The position numbers and the translations under genes were made by a program. DNA of 64,000 nucleotides from Siphonodentalium dalli. Its lineage: Eukaryota; Mollusca; Scaphopoda; Gadilida; Siphonodentaliidae. Where the stretch lies: contig CP136069.1 of the NCBI GenBank assembly GCA_032622095.1, positions 15,112,450 through 15,176,449 of the forward strand. The letters are read 5' to 3'. Below the pieces are notes generated by a model. It had not been told where the DNA came from, did not search any database, and saw only the letters and a program-made list of their open reading frames with translations. The stretch's first letter is position 1; each line of letters begins with the position of its first letter. Below, in pieces: positions 1 through 12,700 of this stretch.

Positions 1-460
1 TTGCATGACTGAATTGTTTAGCAACTGTACAGACATATCCCTCATCTGATAGTCACCACACTTTTTATTTATCTTCGGGCTGACAACTAGATGGAAGCTA
101 TCGAATGCTTTGAATTCTTTTGGAAAACATTGTCGCCAGCAGTCATCTTCTATTTTGGTTTTTATATACATGTATATCTCTTCATTCGGATAGCCAGTAT
201 TACGTAGGTAGTTCAACTTTCCGCATTCCTGTCATCATTTGAAATATAAAAATTTACCTGATACATGCACCCTTCAAAATTTGTTTCGTCGTATCTATTT
301 TAATGACCCGTATGGTAATATTGATACAGATATATTTGTCAAACATTTCTTTGTACAATATACAGGTATTTAGTTTGTAACTAAATCTAGAAATATATAA
401 TAGTAGCTGGTGGACCCTACTTCGTCCGGGATGTTCCCCTCTGATTTTCGGAGAATTGCG

Positions 461-845
461 CGATTTAACCTTGAATTGACCATTTTAAAGGTGAACGTCA
501 TGTCGGGTCACGATTTGACCCGTCCAAAACACTCCCCGGACAAAAGTCACGATAAAAGTACCCGTCGAAATCCGCCCGGCTTTACCCGATTTGACCTTGA
601 ATTGACAATTTTGAATGTCAAGATCAGGTCAGGGTCATGATTTGACCCACCCGAAACACTCCTGGGACAAAAGTAACAGTAGGTATTATATTTCGTTGAA
701 ATACTTCCGTTTTACCAGATTTGACCTTGAATTGATCTTTTTGAATGTCAAAGTCAGGTCGGGATCAAGATTTGACCCGTCCAAAATACTCCCTGGAAAT
801 AATTTCCCCTAGGTATCAAATTTCGTCAAATCTGTCCGGCAGTTT
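461..845. repeat. Three tandem copies of a ~128-bp unit
   Basis: Three diverged head-to-tail copies start near 461, 587 and 717 (spacings 126 and 130 bp). Each contains a version of GATTTGACCTTGAATTGA followed by a T-rich stretch and a GGGTCA..TTTGACCC segment. Short open frames across it are translations of the repeat, not genes. The array ends in a run of ACAGACA-type repeats near 860-882, a common tail of dispersed mollusc repeats (inference). Confidence 0.7.
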
Positions 846-2430
846 TCCCGGCCATAGCTAACAGACAAACAGACAGACAAATGTCCAAAATATATATTAA
901 ACTAGCTGATGTACTCGACTTCGTTCGGGCGATTTAGGGATTTTTTTTTTGGTGATCGCCTCCATCTGGACAGTACCCAGTATATACAGCGTCTGGCCAA
1001 ACTATTGTTCAATTGGTCCAGAAACATGCCTATGAGCGAGGTCAAGTTGACACGTTGAATACCAAATCCGAGTCGGATCAGTCGAGCAGTGTTAGAGTCT
1101 ATAACACATACACACATGCATTCATGCATACACACATACATACAGACAGGTGTTCCAAAATGTATAATCGATAGCTACAACAATTCTATGGTAGATATAG
1201 TTCACGGCCGACCTGATGCATGCATCTTAGTTTTCTTGTCACAACTTGGCGTACATATTTTGGCAACTAGTGATCATCAACTTAAACAACTAGGCGTACA
1301 TAGACTGAGAGCGGGGTGTCCAAATCAATACTCTCTACGTTAAAATTGTGAATACACTCGAGCCAAGGGCATGTCCATATTTGTTACACACATAACGGCC
1401 TTTCCGTTGCAATATATAGTGGAGTTTCCGACAGATGTTGGCTATGTGTTAAAATGACATTTGAAAGGAAATTTTTTGCGAGAAAATTATTTTCTGAAGT
1501 GATCAAAGGTCGTTTTTATCTATTAAACAGAGTCCTTCGCTCAAATGGAGCCCTCTTACGATCGGCAAATGTGTATATAGAATATATAATTACGTTTATA
1601 GATGTGGTCTGAAACCTGGATTGTGCATGTGGTGTTATTGTGATATTTCTGTCACATTTACGTTCTAAAAATAGGATTTTTCGTCTTTTCGAAAACAACT
1701 TCCGATTTAATGTTTGTACGGTTTATACACTGTGATTGGTGCTAGGGGGAATAGAAAATATGGCGACTGTGGTTTAAATGCAATTATCTCTCTCGGTGCA
1801 AGCGCGGTAACTCTATTTCATTTTGATTCGCGCGGGACAATGATTTATGCAGATCGAAATTATACACACGAACAATCATGTATGCTCTATTGTCGACATG
1901 TTTGTGTCAAGCAAGCACATTTTAAAGAGCGTGCAACTGGTAAGTGGCAAGTCGCTGTCGTTTTGAGTGCGTTGTGTACTCAAGACGAGGCGGTTAATTC
2001 TACCCCGATTATGAGCCAAAACTAATCATAGTATAACCCCAAAACGTGCTGATTTTCGAGAGAACAGGCTGTCAAAATAAGTGACCAAAATATGTAGGAA
2101 AACAAGGTGGGACAAAGTTCGTCGCAACGAATGATGACAACTATATGGACTGGAAGATCTGCAAATTGTGGTAGGGTTCTGAATTTCGAAGATTCTTTAG
2201 AACGTTATTTATTTCAAACGTTATTTTTTCCGAAGGTGCTTTATTACGAAGGTTCTTTATTCCCAAATATCAAGAGTTCTTTATTCTGAAAGTATTTAAT
2301 AAAGTTCATACATTGTTGAGAAAACCCAGTTGAAAATAACTCCACATTATATCTGAATTGAAACTATGGGACTACTATCAATTATGTGCAGTTGTGTATC
2401 TAATTTGTATTAAATACCCATAACCAAAAA
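846..2430. other. No gene recognised
   Basis: The stretch is AT-rich with only short open frames (under about 105 codons) that show no recognisable domain. It has minor CA/TG-rich runs near 1105-1145 and short GAAGGTTCTTTA-like repeats near 2185-2285. Nothing supports an exon. Confidence 0.5.
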
Positions 2431-2502
2431 TAATCAGCTTGTACTTATGGGCCCATATACCATGTGTTATTGGTGGAAAAATAAATCAATCAATCAATCA
2501 TT
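2431..2502 (+). mobile_element. Probable 3' tail of a non-LTR retrotransposon
   Basis: A short segment ends in AAATAAATCAATCAATCAAT, i.e. a polyadenylation-like signal followed by (AATC)n. Tails of this kind are typical of CR1/L2/RTE-like LINE 3' ends. No reverse transcriptase coding is visible upstream, so this would be a heavily 5'-truncated copy. A simple microsatellite is the alternative. Confidence 0.4.
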
Positions 2503-3589
2503 AATGCAAAGTTTAGATTATTTTAGAAGGGGTTGTGTCACAATATTTTAGCTTTTTGTCACGCATCCAGAATATTTTCCACGATAGAGAGCGTCATGCT
2601 TCCGTTGTTCAGTATCGGGAATGTTAAAGGTACATAATCCGATTCGATGTTCCCCGTATCATGAGATTCCAACAACTACAACATTTCTTCAAAAGACATT
2701 TCAGTTATCAGAATCTATTAATTTATTTAATTATTAGTCCACCATTACTCACGGCGTGTCGCCGTTACAGGTTTGACCAGCATGATTAACGTTAGAGGAG
2801 TTGGGGCATTGCATTTATAAATGTCCCACCCGATATATTCAACAAAAAGGGCGACAAATAATGTAAATCTAATTTAAATGGACATTATTGATATATTGCC
2901 ATACCGGCCTCGTATTCTCTGAATGTGAAACATACGCTCTTTATTTATGCCGACAACCATATCACAAATTAACTAACACGGAACGCTCTTTTCTGTTCCA
3001 TGCCGTGAAAATATATATTTGTATTTAGGACCCAGACATCGTGTTCAAAGTTGTATTTTGTGTTACTTCAATGCGTCTTTCTGTGACATATTATGCGCGT
3101 AGAAAGGTAGTATTTATCGACCAATTTCGGGGGAATTCAAAAGCTAACGGAGCGCTATAAACATTCAATTGGCCTTAAAACAACGTCATTGGTATCATAT
3201 TGATATCACGAAATCCCGTTAGGAGCATAAGAAATAGGCTTAAGAATAATCTTACGAGATTTATATCGAGAACGGTATGTTACACGTTGACGCCAGTGAA
3301 TACATGGATTCTCTTTATTATGCATTTTTTCGCACGCCCGATAATGGCACAATGGAAAACCAAAATAAAACTGTCGTTTATGGAAGTGGATATCAAAACC
3401 TCCAACCGACGGGCTAATAATTATGTTCGATTAAATTATTGTCAGGCACAAATATCGTATTTAATGCTGTCATACTGACGATGCACATGTAAACGAGTTC
3501 CATTGGGTGGATAGTCGGGGCTGTTCGTTCTAATAAAAGGTTATTATACAATTCTTTGAACAGCATGTGTGTTTCTTGTACGATTCCAG

Positions 3590-3895
3590 GTTTTGGTGAA
3601 AAGTTAAATATAACCACAACATGGACGAGTACAAGAAAACACATACTGTACACTACATTGTATAATGACATTTGTATTATCTATCTGTATGTTTATCTAA
3701 ATTAATTCGTGACGTCACCCGGAATCCCGATAACTTTTACAAAAAGTTACATTGGACTCTATTCGATTTTCGGGACTCCTGTGGAGTCAGGTTTCATATC
3801 CTTGACCCTTTCTGAGTCCAGTGTGACCCTTTCCCTGAGTATCGTGTGACGGCCTTTGCCCAATCAGAAATAGTGTTAGGTAAAGGGATGGATAC
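3590..3895. repeat. Dispersed repeat, also at 13.2-14.1 kb
   Basis: The segment around 3590-3665 (a GTGAAAAGT..ACCACAAC..GTACAAGAAAA block ending TTGTATAATGAC) resembles 13,575-13,685. The stretch 3848-3895 is the reverse complement of the sequence near 13,190-13,235 and 13,828-13,880 (TCCATCCCTTAACT..GATTGGGC). The copy is diverged and may be a non-autonomous DNA transposon, but its ends could not be fixed. Confidence 0.5.
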
Positions 3896-4441
3896 TAATA
3901 TTGGATATCAGTGTAATTCGTACGATACCACGGGTGCATAAAATAAATCGACACATTTAAGTATGAATAATATTTATTTAAGAAATAACACATATATAAC
4001 TTGTAATCTCTCCGCATGTTTGTGTATGATTCACTTGACCATTTCAGAAATGTTTATATCGGTAGTCGTGAGTGCTATTGACATTATAGACACTTTTCTA
4101 GACACTTTTCGCACAACGTACTAGCTACATTTGTAATACTGATAAGAATTGCGACTAGCTAATATAGTAGTCGCAAATATTACGGACACTTCAAAAACTT
4201 TTCGTAGAATTGACGACTATGCATCCGTTTGTAGTAAAAAAGTATCGTGCAAACTTATTTTCACTCATAATAAAGTGATATGATTATGTTTGCCGTGATT
4301 GTTTTGTACTTGTATTTATGCTTTTATCTAATAGGTCATTGTATGTGCATGCAAAGCTCGTGTTTCCATCGTTGGCTTCTCGCAGATGTGTAATCGTTAC
4401 TACGGAAATGACAAAACGACAACTGATAGAAATAACACGAA

Positions 4442-5256
4442 TTCGAGTGAGGTAATACATGCACCCTAATCGAGTGAGGTAATACATGCACCCTAATCGA
4501 GTGAGTTAATACATGCACCCTAATCGAGTGAGGTAATACATGCACCCTAATCGAGTGAGGTAATACATGCACCCTAATCGAGTGAGGTAATACATGCACC
4601 CTAATCGAGTGAGGTAATACATGCACCCTAATCGAGTGAGGTAATACATGCACCCTAATCGAGTGAGGTAATACATGCACCCTAATCGAGTGAGGTAATA
4701 CATGCACCCTAATCGAGTGAGGTAATACATGCACCCTAATCGAGTGAGGTAATACATGCACCCTAATCGAGTGAGGTAATACATGCACCCTAATCGAGTG
4801 AGGTAATACATGCACCCTAATCGAGTGAGGTAATACATGCACCCTAATCGAGTGAGGTAATACATGCACCCTAATCGAGTGAGGTAATACATGCACCCTA
4901 ATCGAGTGAGTTAATACATGCACCCTAATCGAGTGAGGTAATACATGCACCCTAATCGAGTGAGGTAATACATGCACCCTAATCGAGTGAGGTAATACAT
5001 GCACCCTAATCGAGTGAGGTAATACATGCACCCTAATCGAGTGAGGTAATACATGCACCCTAATCGAGTGAGGTAATACATGCACCCTAATCGAGTGAGG
5101 TAATACATGCACCCTAATCGAGTGAGGTAATACATGCACCCTAATCGAGTGAGGTAATACATGCACCCTAATCGAGTGAGGTAATACATGCACCCTAATC
5201 GAGTGAGGTAATACATGCACCCTAATCGAGTGAGGTAATACATGCACCCTAATCGT
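4442..5256. repeat. 27-bp satellite, about 30 copies
   Basis: About 30 near-perfect head-to-tail copies of a 27-bp unit (core GAGTGAGGTAATACATGCA plus CCCTAATC). Because 27 is divisible by 3, several frames stay open through the array, giving artefactual 9-residue-repeat ORFs on the minus strand (for example HVLPHSIRV repeated). A G-to-T variant (GAGTTAAT) occurs at 4506 and again at 4911, exactly 15 units (405 bp) apart, indicating a larger block duplication. No spacers are present, so this is not a CRISPR array. Confidence 0.95.
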
Positions 5257-5395
5257 AATTCAATCAGTAGTAGTTCAGTATGCGAAATGTGTCTGTTGTT
5301 TCCTCTCCGCACGATGTGTGATATCCGATATCAATCAAGTCATGAGTACTGTTCTCGTGTAAAGACGTCAAGATGTGAGCTCTGAATGAGATTTA

Positions 5396-6612
5396 GGGCG
5401 CGTACACATGGCGGGCAAGAAAATATCAGGTATGCCCCATGTGACTTACTTGACCAATCAAATAAATAATACCGGAAAATATCCGACGAAGGCAGAGCGC
5501 TGATATTTTATCGCCAGTTGGTGATATGTGTTCACCTTGATTGGTGGTCATCGGTATCCGCTAACTAATCTCTATAAGGGACACGCTGGTAACCGTTCAC
5601 GCACTCGAGTTATGATCCATCAATAGTATCGCCTGTTTCAACAATTGACTTCGTAATTCCATTTTGGATTGTTTGACATAATCGCTCAGCTACTATATGG
5701 ATATGTGTGGGGACATATATCTTTTGAGCGTTTCCGCTGACGGAGGATGTCCATGGATTTCCAACTGCACCCCTCTTGAATCGGGCCAAAGACCCAAGAT
5801 AACATAATTGAATTTGCACACCTCCCATCGTCTTTGAATTTCCTATATGGTACCTCACATACCTTGAATTTTGACTGGACACCGGGGAGGGAGGGGCCTA
5901 GAAGAAATTCCAAACCAATAATTTGACCAAAGTAGGAAAAATGCAAATGTTGGTCTAAAACCACTAACTCCACATACATTAATGGTTGAATAATCAGACT
6001 ACAAGAACAATTTCAAACCATTGTTGGTGTGAAATTTCCAACTAATATTGTTTCCAAGTTGGCGGGGGTCTCATGTCCCCACATGCACCCATGTAAATTC
6101 CGTAACGTAATGTACACCACAGCCCCATGCACCAAGCAACAATCTCTGAAAACTTCATATGGGGTCTCAATGGGGGTGGGGTCATCCGAGTTGCCACAAA
6201 ACCATAATAACATTTTGTCACCCCACATATACATGCCCTATGAAATTATAACATTTCCAAATTTCCAAATAACGTGACCACTTTCTCATTATGCAGAAGG
6301 TCTTTATGCATGAGATCAGCAACGTTGCTACAGGTCGGTGGGTGTCTAATCCCACCGATTTCGGTAATACATGTCAACAGTTGGAACTTTCCCAAAGCTA
6401 TATATGAATTTCCAAAATGGACTATAGGTTATTTACCGGATGCAATTCACTTGAACCAGCATGACTAATACTGTTCTGATTGAGCTCATTCAACGCCATC
6501 TAAACCGCCGCGTTCTCACGGGCGTAATCTTTACAGCAAGAAAATATCAGTGTGCAATTTTACCTGATATTTTCTTGCAGATATTTTCTTGCAGCTTCAT
6601 GTGTACGCGCCC
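5396..6612. mobile_element. PIF/Harbinger-like non-autonomous TIR element
   Basis: The left end GGGCGCGTACACATG and the right end CATGTGTACGCGCCC are inverted, and similarity continues inward through GCAAGAAAATATCAGGT, giving about 45-bp TIRs. The element is bounded by TTA on both sides (5393-5395 and 6613-6615), matching the 3-bp TTA/TAA target duplication of PIF/Harbinger elements. No transposase is encoded. A piggyBac assignment (TTAA) fits less well because the left flank reads TTTA. Diverged relatives of its interior and right end occur at 15.64-15.96 kb, 24.6-25.03 kb and 25.74-25.92 kb. Confidence 0.75.
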
Positions 6613-6615
6613 TTA

Positions 6616-7190
6616 AAGTATTAGTTATTAGCCCGACATGGTCAGAAAAGCTATAGTTTATAGTTAAATTGACTCAAAATATTCGCAGTGGGTACATGTG
6701 AAAAATGCATACAATACTGCAAAACACCCCTATCAAAAATAACTTGAACACATTAATATACTTTGTCTTTATGTCCATAATTAATTAACAGGTGCACAAT
6801 ATATAACGAGATGTTGCATGTTAAAACATGTTCGTGATATTTTGATTCAATAAGTCTATAATAATTTTATTTGAAAGCGATAGTGCTGTTCGGAGTAAGC
6901 GTATAGTGCAATCGGCAATTTACATGTAGTTTAACCGTTTATGATTATATAACACTTGTTTCAATGCATGACACAATTATTGTATAATGCATTGTGTTAT
7001 TTATAATGGAAATAAGACTATACGGTATTTATTGTTCGTGTTTTAATTGATAATAGTGGTTTTACAGACTGTTAAGTTATGTCGCATGTCCCCACTTCGA
7101 ATATCTTGAGTGCCTTTAATACAGCGGTTGCGGCCATCGTTCGCATTGAATAACGATGATGTGATACAGCCTATCCGAAATAAATCATGC
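6616..7190. other. AT-rich spacer, no gene seen
   Basis: No open frame or recognisable repeat is supported. On the minus strand there is an ATTAAA (plus 7115-7120) and an AATAAA (plus 7026-7031). These are the first canonical-type polyadenylation signals found downstream of the lectin stop codon, so the lectin 3' UTR might end here (inference). Confidence 0.35.
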
Positions 7191-7195
7191 CACTT

Positions 7196-8622
7196 TTACG
7201 GTAATCAATGGGAAATATATAGCTGTAATACATGTACATGTATAATCTCTCCGAATGTTACGACAATCAATGAGAAATATATAGCTGTAATGCATGTACA
7301 TGTATAATCTCTCCGAATGTTACGACAATCAATGAGAAATATATAGCTGTAATACATGTACATGTATAATCTCTCCGAATGTTACGACAATCAATGAGAA
7401 ATATATAGCTGTAATACATGTACATGTATAATCTCTCCGAATGTTACGACAATCAATGAGAAATATATAGCTGTAATACATGTACATGTATAATCTCTCA
7501 GAATGTTACGACAATCAATGAGAAGTATATAGCTGTAATACATGTACATGTATAATCTCTCCGAATGTTACGACAATCAATGAGAAATATATAGCTGTAA
7601 TACATGTACATGTATAATCTCTCCGAATGTTACGACAATCAATGAGAAATATATAGCTGTAATACATGTACATGTATAATCTCTCCGAATGTTACGACAA
7701 TCAATGAGAAATATATAGCTGTAATGCATGTACATGTATAATCTCTCCGAATGTTACGACAATCAATGAGAAATATATAGCTGTAATGCATGTACATGTA
7801 TAATCTCTCCGAATGTTACGACAATCAATGAGAAATATATAGCTGTAATGCATGTACATGTATAATCTCTCCGAATGTTACGACAATCAATGAGAAATAT
7901 ATAGCTGTATTACATGTACATGTATAATCTCTCCGAATGTTACAACAATCAATGAGAAGTATATAGCTGTAATACATGTACATGTATAATCTCTCCCAAT
8001 GTTACGACAATCAATGAGAAATATATAGCTGTAATACATGTACATGTATAATCTCTCCGAATGTTACGACAATCAATGAGAAATATATAGCTGTATTACA
8101 TGTACATGTATAATCTCTCCGAATGTTACGACAATAAATGAGAAATATATAGCTGTAATACATGTACATGTATAATCTCTCCGAATGTTACGACAATCAA
8201 TGAGAAATATATAGCTGTAATACATGTACATGTATAATCTCTCCGAATGTTACGACAATCAATGAGAAATATATAGCTGTAATACATGTACATGTATAAT
8301 CTCTCCGAATGTTACGACAATCAATGAGAAGTATATAGCTGTAATACATGTACATGTATAATCTCTCCGAATGTTACGACAATCAATGAGAAGTATATAG
8401 CTGCAATACATGTACATGTATAATCTCTCCGAATGTTACGACAATCAATGAGAAATATATAGCTGTAATACATGTACATGTATAATCTCTCCGAATGTTA
8501 CGACAATCAATGAGAAATATATAGCTGTAATACATGTACATGTATAATCTCTCCGAATGTTACGACAATCAATGAGAAATATATAGCTGTAATACATGTA
8601 CATGTATAATCTCTCCGAATGT
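7196..8622. repeat. 62-bp minisatellite, ~23 copies
   Basis: Head-to-tail 62-bp units each contain CGACAATCAATGAGAAATAT, TATAGCTGTAATACATGTAC and ATGTATAATCTCTCCGAATG in order. Every unit carries the 14-bp palindrome TACATGTACATGTA. Units differ by single substitutions. The array lies about 200 bp beyond the stop codon of the minus-strand lectin gene and may be inside its 3' UTR. Confidence 0.95.
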
Positions 8623-8825
8623 TTTTTTAGTTTGCTTCTTTCTTTCACCGCTTTAGCAATGTGTTGCCATGACTCCGTAAATGTAAAAAAATATTCACCG
8701 AAAGACGCAGCCGAAACCATATTTCAAATATCCGGCGGCATCCTACATGATAGTTGAACTAATACTGGCGGATGGTTGAGCATACGGAGAGATTACATCT
8801 GCGGTAACCATACCAGATATGCAGG

Positions 8826-9040
8826 TTACCCAGTAATTATTTCACATATGTATCCCCAGTTATTAGTTGTACATCTGCTATCTTCATAGTAGTAGTTGTT
8901 ATAGTGGATGCACAAACAGTTCTCTGTGGTCCCGCCATTTGGCTGCCCGGATCTCCAATTGGCCCATATTGAACTCCCATCGGAGTAAACCCAGCTCCCC
9001 TCGTGGGCAGCGTCACTGCCGCCAATCGAGTAATACATGT
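8826..9040 (-). CDS. TSP1/C-type lectin gene, last coding exon (CTLD C-terminal half)
   Basis: This is the final coding exon of the minus-strand lectin gene. The acceptor is TTTTCTCTTTTGCAG, then AC-ATG in phase 1; the stop is TAA at 8826-8828. It encodes the second half of a C-type lectin fold: EGSWVYSDGSSIWANW, then GQPNGG, TENCLCIHYNN, YYYEDSRC and a terminal GYICE. The two CTLD disulphide cysteines of this half (NC..SRC and the final YIC) are present. The sugar-site tripeptide is QPN rather than EPN (mannose-type) or QPD (galactose-type), and the usual WND is replaced by YED, so sugar specificity cannot be read directly. The protein ends five residues after the last cysteine-glutamate, so the CTLD is C-terminal and there is no membrane anchor. 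Secreted pattern recognition is a family-based inference. Confidence 0.88.
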
Positions 9041-9967
9041 CTGCAAAAGAGAAAATAATGCGACGTTAATTGAATGAAGTCGTATCCGGTGCAGCACACT
9101 CGGTTTCATTCACGGTTTGTGGGTTTATGAATTTAATGAGAAATAGAATGAACGGATTTAGGATGAGACAACATCAAACTTCGCATCGAGATGCAACAAA
9201 CTACACAAGTATGAAGGAGAGGAAATATCACCTCTATCTACCAAGTACCTATGAACTACAAAAGAAAAACGAAGGCAACGTTAACATGATGACGTAGCAT
9301 CGAGAGCGGTGCGCACTGTTCCATTCAATGTTTATGAATTTGATGATAAATACAACGGACGAGTTTAGTTGAGACTGCACCAAACGTCGTAGTTGTATGG
9401 ACCAGCAGGCCATTACACTATAGATGTGACAGGTAAGCATATGAACGCATGGTAGCTGAACCATACTCTGTCGATAACCTATATAATTATATACATCCGG
9501 CATGAGTTTCGCACGAGTGGCCGTTGCATATAATACGGACTATAATATGGCGCGTGTAAGATCTCGTAGTGATTTTGTTTACACGATATGTATGTCTCTA
9601 TATGGATTTGAAACTCCAAGATAACACTGACATTGTATATACTACATGCAATTCAACTTTCCGAGCACATGGTCCGGAACATTTTTTTTTAGCATTTTAT
9701 CTTATAATGTTAGTAAGCAGGACGTGTCTGTATAGTCCTCGTTGGTGGGGAATGACATTTCCAATTGAAGACCAAAGTCCCAGGTTCACCGAGTTCCGTT
9801 TGCATCCCATCAACTGGTACCTCAAGAGTTCCAACCCGAACCCCATGTTGGAATATTTACAACTGGCGGCCATTTCAGAGCAACATTAAATTTAGCATGT
9901 TGCATATTAAACTGTTAATGGCAATTTACTGAAATATCATGGGGCTAAATGCTATTTGTATGGAAAT

Positions 9968-10125
9968 ATCTCCATTTACCATTAATGTGCAGGGGTCAGC
10001 ATGACTTAAGACCATATCTCCATTTATTCTCAATATGGAGGGGTCAGCATGTTTTAAGACCATATCTCCATTTATCATTAATATGCAGTGGTCAGCATGT
10101 CTTAAGACCATATCTCCATTTATGT
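9968..10125. repeat. 48-bp tandem repeat, 3.3 copies
   Basis: ATCTCCATTTA recurs at 9968, 10,016, 10,064 and 10,112 with an exact 48-bp period. The units include GGGGTCAGCATG and TTAAGACCAT. Open frames on both strands here are repeat translations. Confidence 0.9.
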
Positions 10126-10360
10126 TTAAGAAGGCGCCCCATTCGTGATTTTCCAACTGATCTCAATTTCAAACTATAAATTTGAAAGAAAAAGTCATTA
10201 ACCCTTATAACCAATGTATTATATAGTACTATAAGTAAACAACAACAGTTTACCCTCACACTATGAGCGATATTTATAACTATGTAATAAATTGGTTTAA
10301 AAAACCAAACTTTTTTTTAGGTAGGTCGATAGAAGGATTAAAAGGAAATATTTTCAAAAA

Positions 10361-10472
10361 CCACAATGTATTATCTAGACTATATATGAACCCAACTAGG
10401 GTATGTGCTCAGTCTACCACAATGTATTATCTAGACTATATATGAACCCAACTAGGGTATGTGCTCAGTCAA
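10361..10472. repeat. 56-bp direct duplication
   Basis: CCACAATGTATTATCTAGAC and the next 36 bp are repeated immediately, starting at 10,361 and 10,417, with almost no divergence, suggesting a recent slippage event. Confidence 0.9.
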
Positions 10473-11846
10473 CCACGTCAAATGATGACTTTCTACGTAC
10501 AAATAAATCAAACATTTTTCATTGCATATTTTAGTTTTTTTGGCAGCCATTTTCAGAACTATTTCTTAAAGGAAAAATCACAATAAAACTACATAATGTC
10601 TGACAAGATGAATCAGTATTGAGTGTTTGTGTCTGCTAGATTATTTGAAACGTGGTTGATTAATATGTATGTTATTTATTGTTGTTTTGGTCCTTCACAC
10701 CATCAAAAAATAGTTATTAAATTTGTTCTGACTTTAGATGGTAGACTGACCGCATATCCCAGCCTGGATCATGATATAGATAATGCTGTGTGGTTTTTTT
10801 TAATATTTCCGGTTAAACTCTCTATCGACCTACCGAAACAATCTGGGTTTTGTTCTCTCGCTCTAAACGAATATGAGTATGTTATATTTGACCGTTGGAG
10901 CTACGAAGGGGATGCATCACGTCGTGTATAGAGATACAATTTAATTTATAGAAGAATTATAATCTCAAAGATAACACTAAAATTATGAAATACAGTTTCG
11001 AGAGACAGACAAGTGATACACTCTTATATGATGCTTGACATTCATAGCCTATATACTATACATGTAATTCAACTTTCCGTGCACAAGGCTCTAGAAATCT
11101 GTATTTCTCATGTTATGTTATATTGTCAGTAAATGTATTGAAATTGAGTTAAAATATCTGGTAAATAAGGAAGATTTTCGAATTCCAAGATGAAGTTGAT
11201 ATTGAATGTAAATTGAAAAATAAAATATGTATATCTATATATGTTCCGTCTTACAATTTTGAGATAATGTTGAAATTACAAATTACAGAATATACACAGA
11301 GGATCAGAGGTAGTCAGGGCGTGGTGACACGCGGGGTGGTGTTGGGATGTCTTACTCCCACCACTACATTTGGCCAAAATTGTCAGTACAGGTAGTTGGA
11401 AATGTCATGCCTGACACAACATTATTAACTGTTGGAACCTCCAGAGGCCCAGACCATGAAAATGTATGTTGGACTAGTCCTGACCATTTTATGTTCCAAC
11501 CAGTATTTCATGTGAGAATGCTTGTTTTTAGACGAAAAATCAAATATGGTCCTACTTCGTGTCATTTGTTTTTTTCTAAATAGACTGTTGACAGACATTT
11601 AGGTTGGATATAGTTGTAACTATTGAAGTACACCAGTTGGAATGATCGATCTACATGTATATAGCAGTCGGAAACGTCAACTAAAGGGAGGGAGAGGGCG
11701 ACAATGGAATTCATCGGACTTGAAAATTTCGATTTGGTTCACGGGAGGGGGTGTAGCCAATTACACCAATTAACACGAGGCTTTACGCATCTGCTCGCAT
11801 CCTACCAGACCCTCGATGTATTTATTATAATAAATGTAATACTTAC

Positions 11847-12065
11847 TACCAATTAGATGTCCATGTAGCTCCTGTAGCATGTCTGCGTTCTTTATACGAA
11901 TGAGACGTCCGCCCAAACTTTTGCTTTTGCATATCTGCAGGGCTTCATAGTGGGTCTTACCAACATCACTGACGTAAATACAGACGCCCGAGTTAGGCAG
12001 CCATACTCCACCGGTTCCGGTGCACGTTGTAATACGACGGACAAGTTGCAGTATAAATATTGTGT
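11847..12065 (-). CDS. TSP1/C-type lectin gene, exon for CTLD N-terminal half
   Basis: A short exon without its own start codon. Read on the minus strand it gives VWLPNSGVCIYV, then GKTHYEALQICKSKSLGGRL and IRIKNADMLQELHGHLIG, the first beta strand and two helices of a CTLD including the conserved cysteine of ALQIC. The donor is GTAAGT (11841-11846) in phase 1. It joins the last exon as ..LIG-N-MYYSIGGS.., restoring one continuous lectin domain. The acceptor is weaker: the only nearby phase-1 AG is at 12066-12067 with a poor pyrimidine tract, so the 5' edge may differ by a few codons. As drawn it is 219 bp, a multiple of three, like every internal exon of this gene. Confidence 0.78.
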
Positions 12066-12700
12066 CTCTTATCGGTGATGGTGCGGGTTGTTCACAAGAA
12101 ATACATTATGCACTTGTAACGAAAACAAATGACAAATAACTTTCGCATGATTGTTACAAATATACTCGGGTTTTATTTCCTATAGGTTCAACATGGAGGG
12201 CCACAACAGGACGAGGTTCATTTCGTATAGAATTGCCATAAATTTGAATTCCATTTTATCACATAATCACATTTTAGCAAGGAAACACGGCTGAGATTAA
12301 AACAAATTAATATTAATTTCCCTATTACAACCATGCAAAGAGGAAGTAAAGACTCCTTCAAGTAAAATTTAGTTTGTAGTAAGTTTTAGTAAAATTTTAA
12401 ATGTGTCTTTTGATGTTGACAAAATTCTCCCACAAAACTGATCACCCATATTTATCTCACAGTCAACAAAAAATAACCCAAAACAAAATGAATACCATAA
12501 GTATATTCTAATTAACATAATACTACATTTCCTGCATTGACATCGATATAATTGGGCTATAGCGTTTACGTCACTGTGCGATCCGAAAATGGACGTGTGT
12601 CTTACTAAACACATGAGGCCGGGTTTAGGTGCTAATTATGTGATAGAGACACATTATCGGTACAGTGAACTGATGTGGCCCTTGGTATCATGCCGAGTTT

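Noticed and set aside
4336-5312. Long minus-strand ORFs (303, 133 and 128 codons) of 9-residue repeats
   Set aside because: They are translations of a 27-bp satellite open in more than one frame, with no start context or domain.
7196-8622. Possible CRISPR array
   Set aside because: The 62-bp units are contiguous without unique spacers, and the window is eukaryotic.
10623-10931. 102-codon plus-strand ORF
   Set aside because: No domain, no splice context, AT-driven composition; consistent with chance in an intron of the minus-strand gene.
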